NCBI GenBank assembly: GCA_963709355.1 | Contig: CAVPVY010000005.1 | Location: 248,001-312,000, forward strand | DNA length: 64,000 nucleotides | From: PLOWO2-12-38-17 sp963709355 | GTDB taxonomy: Bacteria > Planctomycetota > Brocadiia > Brocadiales > Brocadiaceae | Direction: 5' to 3' | In this document: positions 34,803 through 46,000 of the stretch, piece after piece | Numbering within the stretch: position 1 is the stretch's first letter | Layout: every line of letters begins with the position of its first letter | Notes under the pieces: generated by a model | Seen by the model: only the letters and a program-made list of their open reading frames with translations | Databases searched by the model: none | What the model was told of the DNA's origin: nothing | Position numbers and translations under genes: made by a program

Positions 34803-35570
34803 AAATCCGTAATTGATAAGCAAAAGTAGTTCTAATATGAAAAAACATGAAAAGGTTTTTGGTCAAGACTAGAAAGGAAGCATCAATCTAGTTCTTTGAA
34901 AAAAAGCTGGCTTCAGGAAAGCTATTATTTCACAGATAGATTGCCGGAATTAGGAGGCTAAATATGAAGTCAACAATATGCTATCACCTGCATTGCTAAA
35001 ACAGGCTTGTGTTAGGGAATCTGTGTGTGGGCAGGAGGAGAAAATGTTACGTAGTAACAGATACAGATAAAGATAAAGAAAGATGAACAATTACCGATAG
35101 AGCAGATACTTTTCTTCCGATTGAAAAACAGGAAGAATACATGTGAAGATTCACCAGAGAGAAATGACAATAACCATATTTTGTTGGTTATTTTTTCCAG
35201 CGTGTTTGTCCGTGGTAAAATACGATAGCGTTACTTCTGAAATTATTAGGTAGTTTTTTAGTATTGATATGCTGGATTTTATTTACTTTTCAACGGTGTT
35301 GTTCTTACCTTGAAACTTCTTGAGGAATATTTGTTAGGCAGGTCACACCCACGGTGGGCAGATAAACTTACCTTTTTATGGTCTACCTTTTATATATTCT
35401 AAATTTGGTAACTTCTATGCATCTGGGTTGTTCCATGAAGGGAAGACAACCATGTATGTAAATAAAGGGATTGGAATGTCTGTTTACCCTTAGAAATAAT
35501 AATCAAGTCGTTTTAAATTCAATAATTAAGGAAAGCAACGAGCAAAAATTCTTATAGATTCTAGCAGATA
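34803..35570. other. Long gene-free region after the SulP gene
   Basis: About 768 bp without a credible gene. Short fragments such as KKDEQLPIEQILFFRLKN (near 35077) read like coding remnants but are closed by stops in all frames. A terminator-like hairpin lies at 35169-35196. Nothing else can be named. Confidence 0.5.
35169..35196 (+). terminator. Possible terminator hairpin
   Basis: AATAACCA (35169-35176) pairs with TGGTTATT (35185-35192) around an 8-base loop, followed by TTTT. It lies 370 bp after the SulP stop, so the transcript it ends is uncertain. Confidence 0.45.
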
Positions 35571-35855
35571 CTAATCCATACTGGTTTCATGTTTTGATAC
35601 TCTTTTGTTATATATAATCCGTAATAGAAAGATTGTAACTACGAATGACAAAGTAAACCCATTTGCAAGCGCAATAATTGAATTCTTCAAATGAATCCCA
35701 TAAGCCAGCCATAAACTGACTCCAACCACGTAAAGGGATAACATTATTGGCGAGACATCATTTAATCTTTTTGTTTTTATACCCCGGATAATCTGTGGTA
35801 TAAATCCCAGAGTAGTACAAATTGCAGCAATCGTTCCTAGTATAGGCCATATCAT
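35571..35855 (-). CDS. SemiSWEET (PQ-loop) transporter
   Basis: A 94-residue protein with three membrane helices forming a single PQ-loop unit (IGTIAAICTTLGFIPQIIRG with the PQ pair, then LSLYVVGVSLWLAYG). SemiSWEETs act as dimers and move small sugars across the membrane down their gradient. The length and motif order are typical. It stands alone between two gene-poor stretches. Confidence 0.88.
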   Translation of the reverse strand: MIWPILGTIAAICTTLGFIPQIIRGIKTKRLNDVSPIMLSLYVVGVSLWLAYGIHLKNSIIALANGFTLSFVVTIFLLRIIYNKRVSKHETSMD

Positions 35856-35982
35856 ATTCTTTTAACCTTTAAATTGTATGTTTTGATTATGTTGGAAATA
35901 AGATGTTAAATATTAAGATAACATAAATTTACAAGAATTTCATTTTATAATTTAATACTTAGAATTTATAGGTAAACAAAAC

Positions 35983-36474
35983 ATGGGAATATGGGAGATT
36001 ATTTTATTTGCAATATCAATCATTATCATGTTGACAGGGATGGCAGGAATAATAGTTCCTGTAATACCGAGCATTCCACTTATCTGGCTTGGTTCTTTTA
36101 TCTACGCCATATTTACGCATTTTGAGAAGATTACATGGGTTGTATTGTTGATATTTGCATTACTTACAATCTTTTCAATTGTGCTGGAAAATATTGGCAA
36201 TGTATATGGCGCAAAAAAGTTTGGTGCTACGAAGTGGGGAATTATTGGTTCAATTATTGGTACCGGCATTGGATTTTATACCGGAGGTCCTATTGGTTTG
36301 ATACTCGGACCTGTTGTTGGTACTATTATATTTGAATTTATTGGTGGTAAGGATTACAAGGGCGCTTTAAAATCTGGTTTGGGTAATTTTGTAGGCTTTC
36401 TCGGTGGTTCGATATTAAAATTCGTAGTGGGTTTGGCTATGATTATCGTATTTATCTGGAAGATATTTGCGTAG
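35983..36474 (+). CDS. DUF456 membrane protein
   Basis: A 163-residue, very hydrophobic, Gly-rich protein (GMAGIIVPVIPSIPLIWLGS; GAKKFGATKWGIIGSIIGTG; GLILGPVVGTIIFEFIGGKD) with five predicted membrane helices, matching the DUF456 family. The function is unknown. It is on the opposite strand to the SemiSWEET gene, with a shared AT-rich upstream region of about 130 bp. Confidence 0.85.
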   Translation: MGIWEIILFAISIIIMLTGMAGIIVPVIPSIPLIWLGSFIYAIFTHFEKITWVVLLIFALLTIFSIVLENIGNVYGAKKFGATKWGIIGSIIGTGIGFYTGGPIGLILGPVVGTIIFEFIGGKDYKGALKSGLGNFVGFLGGSILKFVVGLAMIIVFIWKIFA

Positions 36475-36574
36475 GAGAATCCCAAAATCAAAAGGGATTT
36501 TTCAATTTTAATATGCAGTGGACTCTGTCCGACAAGAACTTTAAGAGTGTATTATTTAGTCGTTTGCTGTTTTG

Positions 36575-36970
36575 TTATGTCTGAGATTGTCTTAAATAGA
36601 GCGGGAGCGACGCCTCCTGCCTCCCGTCAATAGCAAGGTCGAGTGAATATCTTCCGAATTTCTCAAGTTTCAATCCCTGGATTTGAAGAACAAGGTTCAT
36701 TACTCCTGAATCAAAATCAGCAGGGAACTCAACCTTTGTTGAAGTTTCAAGACTTGGCAGAATCGGCTTACCATCTTCATCCACCAGATTGAGTTTTATT
36801 TTATGCTCCCCTTTTTCTATGCGGCTGAATCTTACTCTCAGCGCCACTGCGCAGTGAGAACACACTGCTGGTAATTTCTGGGAGAAGATAGTGTCGAATG
36901 TGCCAAGTATATTTAGCTTGCCCTGGGCTTCGGTTGCGGCGTCACATAAAGACATTATTTCAATATACAT
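36575..36970 (-). CDS. DUF6941-like small beta-rich protein
   Basis: A 131-residue soluble protein (MYIEIMSLCDAATEAQGKLN, GTFDTIFSQKLPAVCSHCAV, LVDEDGKPILP, GRYSLDLAIDG). The layout resembles the DUF6941 family, small beta-sandwich proteins of unknown function that are frequent in planctomycetes. No signal peptide is seen. It stands alone, 120 bp upstream of the uvrB end. Confidence 0.65.
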   Translation of the reverse strand: MYIEIMSLCDAATEAQGKLNILGTFDTIFSQKLPAVCSHCAVALRVRFSRIEKGEHKIKLNLVDEDGKPILPSLETSTKVEFPADFDSGVMNLVLQIQGLKLEKFGRYSLDLAIDGRQEASLPLYLRQSQT

Positions 36971-37093
36971 TTGAGCTTCCTTTCAATAGTTATCGTGCAA
37001 TATAATAGTTCTTGATTTTGTGCGGAATATTATACAGGGAATTATGAATAGATAAAGAAATTAAATAGCCGGAAACATAATTTTGTATAGGGT

Positions 37094-39133
37094 TTATTTC
37101 CTGTTTTTTGTCTTAACTTTGTTCTTTCCCTCAATATTACTGCGGGATAAATTATTTTTGTTTACACTATATTTTGCTTGTATAAGTTGTATTTTATCCC
37201 TTAATTCTGCTGCCCGTTCAAACTCCAATGCCTCCGCGGCCTTTAGCATTTCTTCTTCTAATTCGTTTACGTATTCCTGAGTAATATATTCCTCTTCGCT
37301 TTCGGCGACAGCTTCATAAACGATTCTATGTGAAGAGACCTCATCTTCAATACCTTTCTTGATTTCTTTACGTATGGTGGTTGGTGTAATATTGTGCATT
37401 TTATTATATTCTATTTGAATTTCTCTGCGGCGATTTGTTTCATCAATTGCCCTTTTCATTGAATTCGTAATCTCGTCTGCATACAAAACAACCTCGGCGT
37501 TTACATTTCTGGCTGTCCTTCCGATAGTTTGTATTAACGAGGTTTCAGAGCGCAGAAATCCTTCTTTATCTGCGTCCAGAATGGCTACCAGCGATACCTC
37601 TGGTAAATCCAGTCCTTCCCTGAGGAGATTAACGCCGACAAGGACATCAAACTTTCCCATTCTCAGGTCTCTTAAAATAGTTACCCTTTCAATAGCATTT
37701 ATTTCAGAATGGAGGTACATGCATTTTAGCCCTTCTTCTTTGATGTATTCACTCAGGTCTTCTGAAAGTTTTTTGGTTAGTGCGGTTACAAGCACGCGTT
37801 CTTCTTTCTGTACACGTTTCTTGATTTGCTTCAGCAGGTCTTCTACCTGTGTTTTGGCTGGTCTAACGTGTATAATTGGGTCAACAAGACCTGTTGGACG
37901 TATGATTTGCTCAACCACCATACCGTTGCATTTTTCCAGTTCGTAACGACTGGGCGTGGCAGAAACGAAAAGTACTTGATTAATACGAGATTCCCATTCG
38001 TCGAACCTTAATGGGCGATTGTCAAGCGCCGACGGTAAACGAAAACCATATTCGACCAGGGTCTCTTTACGCGCACGGTCTCCTTTGTACATGCCGGCAA
38101 TCTGTGGAATTGAAACATGGGATTCATCAACAATGAGAAAAATATCCTTTGGAAAGTAGTCAAAAAGGGTATACGGTGGTTCTCCGGGTGCGCGGCCGCT
38201 CAGATGCCTTGAATAGTTTTCAATACCATGACAATAACCAATTTCAAGCAGCATCTCCATATCATAACGTGTCCGCGCCTCCAATCGTTGGGCTTCCAGA
38301 AATTTATTTTTTGACCTTAATTCTTTAAGCCTGTTATTTAATTCATATTCGATAGATTTAACCACACCTTCAATTTTCCCTTCTGGCATGACAAAGTGTT
38401 TGGCGGGGAAGATTGATACCTCATTTACTTCCTGCATTGAATTACCTGTCGTGGGTTTGATTATGGAAATTTTTTCAACTTCATCACCAAACAATTCTAT
38501 GCGATATGCAAACTCTTCGTAGGCTGGAAACACTTCTATCACGTCACCGCGTGCTCGTAGTGAACCACGGACAAAATTGATATCGTTACGTTCATATTGA
38601 ATGCTTACAAGTTTTCTGAGGAGTTTGTTGCGTTCTATAACATCGCCTTTGCGAATATGTACGTACATTTCCATATATTCATCCGGTGAACCCAGCCCAT
38701 AAATACATGAAACACTGGCAACAATTATAACATCTTTTCGTGACATAAGATTGCTGGTTGCCGCAAGACGCAGGCGGTCAATTTCCTGATTAATTGTAGC
38801 CTCTTTTTCGATATAGATATCTCGTTGCGGGATGTATGCCTCAGGCTGATAATAATCGTAATAGCTTATAAAATATCCGACGGCATTTTCAGGGAAAAAA
38901 CTCTTGAATTCACTGTAGAGCTGTGCGGCAAGAGTCTTGTTGTGGGTCATAACAAGGGTTGATTTTCCCAGCGCTTCAATGACGTTTGCCATCGTAAACG
39001 TCTTGCCGGAACCTGTAACACCCAGTAAAGTCTGGTAATTTATGTTGTCTCTATAGCAATCAACTAATTGTTGTATTGCACGCGGCTGATCGCCCTGTGG
39101 TTTAAAGGATGAGATTAATTTGAAGATTGACAT
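37094..39133 (-). CDS. uvrB: Excinuclease ABC subunit B
   Basis: DNA-damage verification helicase of nucleotide excision repair. It has 679 residues, a normal length. Walker A is GVTGSGKTF (about 38-46), followed by the beta-hairpin segment YYDYYQPEAYIP. The DEAD-like DESH is in IFLIVDESHVSIPQ. Motifs V and VI are in VGVNLLREGLDLPE and QTIGRTARN, and a C-terminal UVR motif (ELEEEMLKAAEALEFERAAE) is present. It follows the AI-2E-type permease gene by 5 bp on the same strand. Confidence 0.97.
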   Translation of the reverse strand: MSIFKLISSFKPQGDQPRAIQQLVDCYRDNINYQTLLGVTGSGKTFTMANVIEALGKSTLVMTHNKTLAAQLYSEFKSFFPENAVGYFISYYDYYQPEAYIPQRDIYIEKEATINQEIDRLRLAATSNLMSRKDVIIVASVSCIYGLGSPDEYMEMYVHIRKGDVIERNKLLRKLVSIQYERNDINFVRGSLRARGDVIEVFPAYEEFAYRIELFGDEVEKISIIKPTTGNSMQEVNEVSIFPAKHFVMPEGKIEGVVKSIEYELNNRLKELRSKNKFLEAQRLEARTRYDMEMLLEIGYCHGIENYSRHLSGRAPGEPPYTLFDYFPKDIFLIVDESHVSIPQIAGMYKGDRARKETLVEYGFRLPSALDNRPLRFDEWESRINQVLFVSATPSRYELEKCNGMVVEQIIRPTGLVDPIIHVRPAKTQVEDLLKQIKKRVQKEERVLVTALTKKLSEDLSEYIKEEGLKCMYLHSEINAIERVTILRDLRMGKFDVLVGVNLLREGLDLPEVSLVAILDADKEGFLRSETSLIQTIGRTARNVNAEVVLYADEITNSMKRAIDETNRRREIQIEYNKMHNITPTTIRKEIKKGIEDEVSSHRIVYEAVAESEEEYITQEYVNELEEEMLKAAEALEFERAAELRDKIQLIQAKYSVNKNNLSRSNIEGKNKVKTKNRK

Positions 39134-39138
39134 ACGTC

Positions 39139-40413
39139 TCAGCCTTTATAGTACTGCGAGGATTTATATCTGAGGAGTAATTCATCTATAAGGACTTTTA
39201 CCGTGGAGGCAATTGGTACAGCTAACAGTAACCCTAAAAATCCGAAAAGCTGACTGCAAATCAGGATGGAAAGAATTACCATTACAGGGCTCAGTCCCAG
39301 CCCTTTTCCCATAATCTTCGGAGTTATCAATAAACCTTCGAGTATTTGTCCAATGCCAAAAGTCATGCAGATATAAATGATATGTTTAATATCATGGTAT
39401 TGTAACAGCGCAAGGGTGGAGGCAAGTAAAATTGCAGTTCCTGTGCCAACGTAAGGAATAAGATTTCCAAATCCAGCTATAAAACCTATGAGAAATGATA
39501 AGGGGATGCCTGAGATTATTAACCCGATACTGTAAATAAAGGAAAGTATAATGCAGATAATAAGCTGCCCCCTGAGAAAATATCGCAGGTTATCATTTAC
39601 TTTGGATAGAATTCTTAGTGAGCTTTCCCTGTTTGGTGAAGGAAAGAAGTCTTTAATCTTGCGGGCAACGATGTTAAAGTCTAATAATAAATAGATTGAG
39701 ACTATACCAAAAATAATAAAATTTAACAAAATACCAATGAAACCAAAGGTATTGTGAAAAATATTTTTGATAATGCTTATTGAAAAACCAATTGCATGCG
39801 GAATGTAGGTTTTAAATCTTTCCAGTAATTTGATAAGATTTATCTTTTGTAATTGAGTTGTTTTTTCATTGTCTGTGCTTAGGGAAGGAAAGTCTAGTTC
39901 GTCACTCAGTTTGTCTGTTACAGTTGATTTTTCAGGGAATGTGTCTGGATGTCCTTGTTTTTCCTTATCACGATTCTGGATAGGTTCGAATTGTTCTTTT
40001 AATAAAATATTGATGGGTTTGAGGAATTCTGTTTCTCCGTATTTTTCAAACCATGAATCTATTATTATCTGATACTTCGGGTAATGCTCTTTAACTTTAA
40101 CAATAACCTGCTGGAGTCCGTCTGTAGTTTTTGGGATTGCATAAGTTAGAAATCCTCCAGTTGCAAGGAGAACGGCAATAATAATAAAAGAAATTCCAAA
40201 GCCACGGTGTATATGTTTTTGTGAAAAGGGCCAGTGTCTATTCTCGAAGAAGTTAACTACCGGATTAAATATGTATGCTATAAAAAACGCCATAAAGAAC
40301 GATATAAGCGTTCCTCTCAGAAAGTAACATAAAGTGAAAAAGGCAGTGATGGAAAATCCTATGATGATTACCCGTACCCACAAATTTTCAAGTATTTTTT
40401 GTTTATTTTCCAT
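39139..40413 (-). CDS. AI-2E/PerM-family transporter
   Basis: A 424-residue membrane protein of the AI-2E transporter family. N-terminal hydrophobic hairpins (FLRGTLISFFMAFFIAYIFNPV) are followed by a hydrophilic middle segment of about 110 residues (140-200 rich in charged residues). The conserved C-terminal block is LIGFIAGFGNLIPYVGTGTA, ILEGLLITPKIMGKGLGLSP. Members export small molecules or act as Na+(Li+)/H+ antiporters; the substrate here is unknown. It overlaps the ComEA-like gene by 11 bases. Confidence 0.88.
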   Translation of the reverse strand: MENKQKILENLWVRVIIIGFSITAFFTLCYFLRGTLISFFMAFFIAYIFNPVVNFFENRHWPFSQKHIHRGFGISFIIIAVLLATGGFLTYAIPKTTDGLQQVIVKVKEHYPKYQIIIDSWFEKYGETEFLKPINILLKEQFEPIQNRDKEKQGHPDTFPEKSTVTDKLSDELDFPSLSTDNEKTTQLQKINLIKLLERFKTYIPHAIGFSISIIKNIFHNTFGFIGILLNFIIFGIVSIYLLLDFNIVARKIKDFFPSPNRESSLRILSKVNDNLRYFLRGQLIICIILSFIYSIGLIISGIPLSFLIGFIAGFGNLIPYVGTGTAILLASTLALLQYHDIKHIIYICMTFGIGQILEGLLITPKIMGKGLGLSPVMVILSILICSQLFGFLGLLLAVPIASTVKVLIDELLLRYKSSQYYKG

Positions 40414-40795
40414 CGTCTGTTCCAGTCTCTATCTTTATATAATCCTTTATTGTGTAAATAATGGATGGACCAATACCTTTGACATTGGAAAGCCCATCTA
40501 TAGTCTTAAAGCCGCCGTATTTTTCTCTATATGCCACTATAGCCTTCGCCTTTGCCTCGCCTAGCTTTGGCAACAACATCAATTCATACCACGGCGCTTT
40601 GTTTATATCAAGCTTAACTTTTAAGAATTCAGGACTAAGGTTGCTTGCAATCTCTGTTTCTGGTAGCCACCAGTGGTAATCCATCCCTGTTTTTATTATA
40701 ATACCAATAAACAACATTGTAGCTAAAAAGAAGATAACAATGAGTTGCCTTTTTGTTGGAGATATCTTACCTGGCGATTTTTGTGATGTTTGCAT
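40403..40795 (-). CDS. ComEA-like helix-hairpin-helix protein
   Basis: About 130 residues from the ATG at 40795 (MQTSQKSPGKIS). An in-frame TTG at 40864 adds a 23-residue stretch without conservation. A membrane anchor (LIVIFFLATMLFIGIIIK) is followed by a double helix-hairpin-helix DNA-binding domain (LDINKAPWYELMLLPKLGEA, YGGFKTIDGLSNVKGIGPS). ComEA proteins bind incoming DNA in competence, but many short anchored HhH proteins have unknown roles. Confidence 0.85.
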   Translation of the reverse strand: MQTSQKSPGKISPTKRQLIVIFFLATMLFIGIIIKTGMDYHWWLPETEIASNLSPEFLKVKLDINKAPWYELMLLPKLGEAKAKAIVAYREKYGGFKTIDGLSNVKGIGPSIIYTIKDYIKIETGTDDGK

Positions 40796-41021
40796 AATAT
40801 CTGTATAAAAGATAACAGATATAAGATTGAAATTTATGTTATGTTGTATCATAATAACTGTCAAGGGAATTATTTAACTGCTATTATAAATAGTGATGTT
40901 TTTTAGCTGAATAGCCTATAATGCACCTGATTTTACAATTGACAGAATGTTTAGGGAATGCTATAAGATTCAAAAAATGCACAACCCATTAACTGAATGA
41001 TGCATAATTTAAGGAGGTAAC

Positions 41022-41768
41022 GTGAAGGCTTTTAAGTATATTATTTTAGCGTCTACTCTTCTTGTATTCCTTTCCTTTACTTTAGAAAGAAATTCATTCG
41101 CAGAGTCTTGCACACAGGGACACTCAGACCAGGGTGATGAACAAAAACATACGGATCATATATGTACAACAGGCGATAGACAATCACCGATTGGTATTTC
41201 CGTAACTAAAAAGGACAAATTAGATAGCATAACCTTTCATTACTATCCGACCCACCTACGAATTATAAATAATGGTTATACCATCCAGGTTAATTATGGA
41301 TACGGAAGCTCGATATCCATTGGTCACAAAAAATACGAGCTCATACAGTTTCACTTTCATACACCGGGTGAACATGTAATACACGGAAAACATTACGGTA
41401 TGGAAGCGCATTTAGTACATAAGGGTGAGCATGGAGAACTGGCAGTTGTTGCCATACTCATTGATGAAGGCAAAGAAAATGCATTCATAAATACCCTTTG
41501 GCATAATTTACCAAAAGATCAGGGAAAAGAACATACTGAAACAGATCTAAAGATAAATGCAAATGAACTCCTCCCCAAAGACTTTAGCTACTATACCTAT
41601 TTGGGGTCACCTACCACACCACCATATAGTGAAATTGTAAATTGGTTTGTATTGAAGACGCCAATTGAAATATCGGAAGCAGAGTTGCACAAATTTACTT
41701 CATTATTCAAGTCTGATGCAAGACCAATTCAGCCTGTTCATGGGCGAATCGTCAGGGAAAGCAATTAA
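41022..41768 (+). CDS. Alpha-carbonic anhydrase, exported
   Basis: Hydrates CO2 outside the cytoplasmic membrane. It has 248 residues with a signal peptide (KYIILASTLLVFLSFTLE). Zinc His ligands are H111 and H113 in QFHFHTPGEH and H130 in AHLVHKG. The substrate-pocket part is YLGSPTTPPYSEIVNWFVL. The N-terminal part of the catalytic domain is short: the usual WxY/GPxxW region is not seen and the domain begins near DRQSPIGI. The start is a GTG with a strong AAGGAGG upstream. It could work together with the SulP transporter at 32.8 kb. Confidence 0.93.
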   Translation: MKAFKYIILASTLLVFLSFTLERNSFAESCTQGHSDQGDEQKHTDHICTTGDRQSPIGISVTKKDKLDSITFHYYPTHLRIINNGYTIQVNYGYGSSISIGHKKYELIQFHFHTPGEHVIHGKHYGMEAHLVHKGEHGELAVVAILIDEGKENAFINTLWHNLPKDQGKEHTETDLKINANELLPKDFSYYTYLGSPTTPPYSEIVNWFVLKTPIEISEAELHKFTSLFKSDARPIQPVHGRIVRESN

Positions 41769-41927
41769 ATAATCATTAATAAAATATTATAGGGTATCCA
41801 CTAAAATGTTTTACATGATTAATTTTTCACTAATTTAAAACCATAAATCTTAGTTCGCAGGCAACTCATCTCTCTATCCACCAAGTATTCTATGGTTTTT
41901 CGTTAAAAAATAATCATAAACTAAGCC

Positions 41928-42908
41928 ATGAATAAATATCTCATGCAAGCCGTTGACAGATTATATTTTTGTCTTCGTAAGGGGCAAATCCGCGTACCAC
42001 AGAAACCGGATAGTTATGATTTTAGCAATTTGACAAAGAATGAGTATCTTGAGAATCCGGAACTATTCTACGAGAGACCCAATAGGATACCAACGTTTAC
42101 ATTGAACAGGGTTAACGATATTAATGGTATCGAGGTTTTTAATGTTCATTTCCCAAGCCCTGTCAGCACCAAACACAAAAAGAACGACGTTGCTCACGGG
42201 CTATATTTTAAAGCTGATGGGAAAAAAGCCAGGGTTTCTGTAATCCTTCTTCATGGCTGGGGGAGGAGCGACCTGCTGAAGGAGAAAAGGATTGCCTTGA
42301 ACCTTGCCCGTCATAATATCAACTGCTTTATCCTCAAGCTTCCATTCCACTTTGAAAGGGCGCCCGAAAACACATGGAGTGGCGAGTACTTAATCACGGG
42401 AGATATTCCAAGAACGATTGAAGGCACACGCCAGCTTGTAATCGAGGCAAGAATGGTGTCTTCATGGCTAAGAGGGCATTCGGAGAAGGTTATTATATCG
42501 GGCATCAGCCTTGGCGGGATGATTGCGCATCTGGCGATGGCTGTCGAGCCTTTTGATGCAGGGATTTCAATTCTTGCGGGGGGCAGCAATGCAAATATTA
42601 TCTGGGAGGGAATAGCGACAAAGGGTGTTAAAGACGATATTCAGAAGGCAGGGTTTACCCGTGACCAGGCGAACCATATATATAAAATAGTTGATCCGGT
42701 GGTTATTGCCAGACACAATAAGACAAGGAATATCTTGATGATAAACGGTCTCTATGACGAGGTCCTGCCGGTCAGGTACACGACTGAATTATGGGAGGCA
42801 CTGGGAAGACCGAAGATAAAGTGGTATCCATGTGCCCATGTAAGCATAGCCTTTTTTGTAAGGAGCATGATTAAAGACATGATTGACTTTATTCATGGGC
42901 ATGTTTGA
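41928..42908 (+). CDS. Alpha/beta hydrolase (ABHD18-like)
   Basis: A 326-residue alpha/beta hydrolase. The oxyanion-hole region is VILLHGWGRSD (about 103-113). The nucleophile elbow is GISLGGM (Ser near 190), with a possible acid in INGLYDEVLP and a His in PCAHVSIA. The long N-terminal region and the PENTWSGEYLITGDIPRTIE segment resemble the ABHD18/DUF2048-like group. The substrate is unknown. No signal peptide is present. It borders the start of the accessory island. Confidence 0.8.
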   Translation: MNKYLMQAVDRLYFCLRKGQIRVPQKPDSYDFSNLTKNEYLENPELFYERPNRIPTFTLNRVNDINGIEVFNVHFPSPVSTKHKKNDVAHGLYFKADGKKARVSVILLHGWGRSDLLKEKRIALNLARHNINCFILKLPFHFERAPENTWSGEYLITGDIPRTIEGTRQLVIEARMVSSWLRGHSEKVIISGISLGGMIAHLAMAVEPFDAGISILAGGSNANIIWEGIATKGVKDDIQKAGFTRDQANHIYKIVDPVVIARHNKTRNILMINGLYDEVLPVRYTTELWEALGRPKIKWYPCAHVSIAFFVRSMIKDMIDFIHGHV

Positions 42909-43059
42909 TTGTTGGAATTATCAAAACTCATCCATACAAGAGTATAAACTTTAAAGACTTAATTTATGATAACAATTCTTTTTCCAACAGCACATAATAG
43001 ATTATAGGAAAGTGTTCTTGTAATAACTTTTCTTAAATATTATAGAAATTATAGATTTT

Positions 43060-46000
43060 ATGAGCAAGCAATCATTTAAAGATATTAAATCAGGTATTAA
43101 AGATAATAGGGATAGAGGTTCTGTAGGTGAATTTTTAAAGGAAAAAATCCTGCCAGGATCAAAGCTATTAGCGGTCTCAGCCTATTTTACCATTTATGCA
43201 TACGAAGCCTTAAAAAACTACTTAAACGAGATAGAGCATCTGAACTTTCTCTTCGGCGAACCTCGATTCATCAAGTCCCTCGACCCCAATAAAACCGATA
43301 AAAAATCCTTTAAAATCGAAGATGAAGAAATAAAACTTAGCAATAGACTAGAGCAAAACAGGATTGCCAAAGAATGTGCCGAATGGATTAAGCAAAAGGT
43401 TAATATAAAATCAATAAAACACACAAACCTACTTCACGGTAAGTTATATCACATTGATAATAACGGCGTGGAAGAGGCTATTATGGGAAGTTCGAATTTT
43501 ACGGTAAAAGGACTGGGCTTAGCTATGAATAATAATATTGAATTAAACCTGGAAGTAGATAGTAAGCGAGACAGGAACGATTTAAAAGATTGGTTCTGTG
43601 AAATCTGGAATAATGACGAAATCGTGGAGGATGTAAAAGATGAAGTGTTGTCTTATTTGGGGCAGCTTTATGAAAACCACTGTCCGGAATTTATCTATTA
43701 TAAGACGCTTTATCATATATTTGAGAAATTCCTTGAAGATCAATCCAGAGAAGGATTGCTTACTGAAAAGACCCAATTAACAGAAACAGAAATCTGGAAG
43801 ACATTATTTGAATTTCAGAAAGATGGTGTTAAAGGCGCAATCAATAAAATACTTGCACACAACGGATGCATCATCGCAGATAGCGTTGGCTTGGGTAAAA
43901 CCTTCGAGGCATTGGCAATTATAAAATATTTTGAATTGCTGAATTATAGGATTTTAGTGCTCTGTCCTAAGAAATTAAGGGAAAACTGGACTGTTTATCA
44001 AGCCCATATCAATAGTGAACTAAATCCCTTTATAAACGATAGGTTTAATTATACCGTGCTATGCCATACAGATTTGAGTAGGGACAGAGGGAAATCCGGT
44101 GATATTGACCTTGCTACCATAAACTGGGGTAATTACGACCTTGTGGTAATTGACGAATCCCATAATTTCCGCAATGACACTAAGGGAAGGAGAGATGAGG
44201 ACGGCAATATTATCAGTAAAAGCCGTTATGAACGGTTAATGGACGATATTATTAAAAAAGGAATAAAAACCAAAATTCTATTAATCTCTGCAACACCTGT
44301 TAATATAAATCTGCGTGACTTAAGGAATCAAATTTATTTTATAACGGAAGATAAAGACGACACCTTCAAACAATCTATGGGTATTCATAGTTTGAAGGAG
44401 ACGATTTCGGTAGCACAACGTGAGTTTACTCACTGGGCTGATCACAAGAAAAATCCAGAGAGAAACGTTAAGGAGTTACTTGAAAAATTACCTTCTTCAT
44501 TTTTCAAACTCCTGGACGAACTGACCATTGCCCGCTCCCGCAAACATATACAAACTTACTACAAAGAGGAAATGAACAAGATTGGGTCATTCCCGGAGAG
44601 ATTAAAGCCTATTCCAATCTCTCCTCAAATTGACACCAAAGGCCGTTTTATGCCCTATGACAAGCTGAATGATGAGATTTCCAAATATCAGCTTTCCTTG
44701 TTCAACCCTTCAAAATATGTAAAAGCGGAGTATAAGGATTTCTACGAAGAAAAGGCTGGAACAAAAAAAGTAATGAAGCTTGACTTATTTCCTTTTACCC
44801 AATCTGAGCGTGAATACTATTTAATCTATATGATGAAGGTAAATTTCATGAAGCGGCTCGAAAGTTCTATCAGGTCTTTTGAAATAACCATGGGCAATAC
44901 TATCAGTAAAATTGAGGATTTGGAGGACAGGATTCGGCGGTTTAAACAATTTCAAAGCGAAAATCCAGAACTTGATTTTGATGATTTAACCATTACCGAT
45001 ATTGAAGATGAAGAATTAAAAGAAGCAATGGAAGTTGGTAAGAAGCTGACTTATAAACTAGCGCATTTAAAATTAGACGAATGGCTTAGAGATTTGCAAA
45101 AAGACAAGGCACAGTTAAGCATTTTACATTCAACAGCACAGGATATAAGTATTGAAAGAGATGCCAAGTTCAAAGAGTTAAGAAAGCTTATTGAAAATAA
45201 GGTGAAAAATCCTACCTTTACTCAAAACGGCAAACCTAACAAAAAAGTCATCGTATTTACTGCCTTTGCCGATACTGCAGAATATCTCTATGATGCCTTA
45301 AAAGATTGGGTTCTCAATGAACTGGAGGTGCATAGCGCTTTAGTAACAGGGGGTGCCAGTAATTGCAAAACCACCTTCATGCCCAAAGGTTACAAAGGAC
45401 AATCAGAGTTCAATCATATACTAACGAATTTCTCACCGATTTCCAAAAAGCGAAACAAAGTTGTTTCTATGCCGCAAGACGAAGAAATTGATATTCTAAT
45501 CGCCACTGACTGTATTTCAGAAGGACAGAATTTGCAGGATTGTGATTACCTTGTCAACTATGACATCCACTGGAATCCCGTAAAGATTATTCAGCGGTTT
45601 GGCAGGATTGACCGTATTGGCTCCATCAACAATGCCGTCCAGTTGGTCAATTTCTGGCCTACAGATGATTTAAATAAGTATATTAACCTCAAGAAACCGG
45701 GTGGAGGCACGCATGGCGCTGGTGGACATTGCAGCCACAACGGAGGATAATATCCTGAGCACAGAGAGAATCAGGGAATTGATCAAAGACGACTTAAAAT
45801 ACAGGGATAAACAATTGCTAAGATTGAAGGACGAAGTTCTCGATCTCGAAGACCTGGGCGAGAGTGTTACCCTGAACGAATTCACTTTAGATGATTTCAG
45901 AATTGAGTTGAGCAAATACATAGAGGCAAACAGGAAGGTATTGGAAGACGCCCCGCTGGGGCTGTATGCTGTTGTGCCTTCGCCGTCTGGCGAAAATGCA

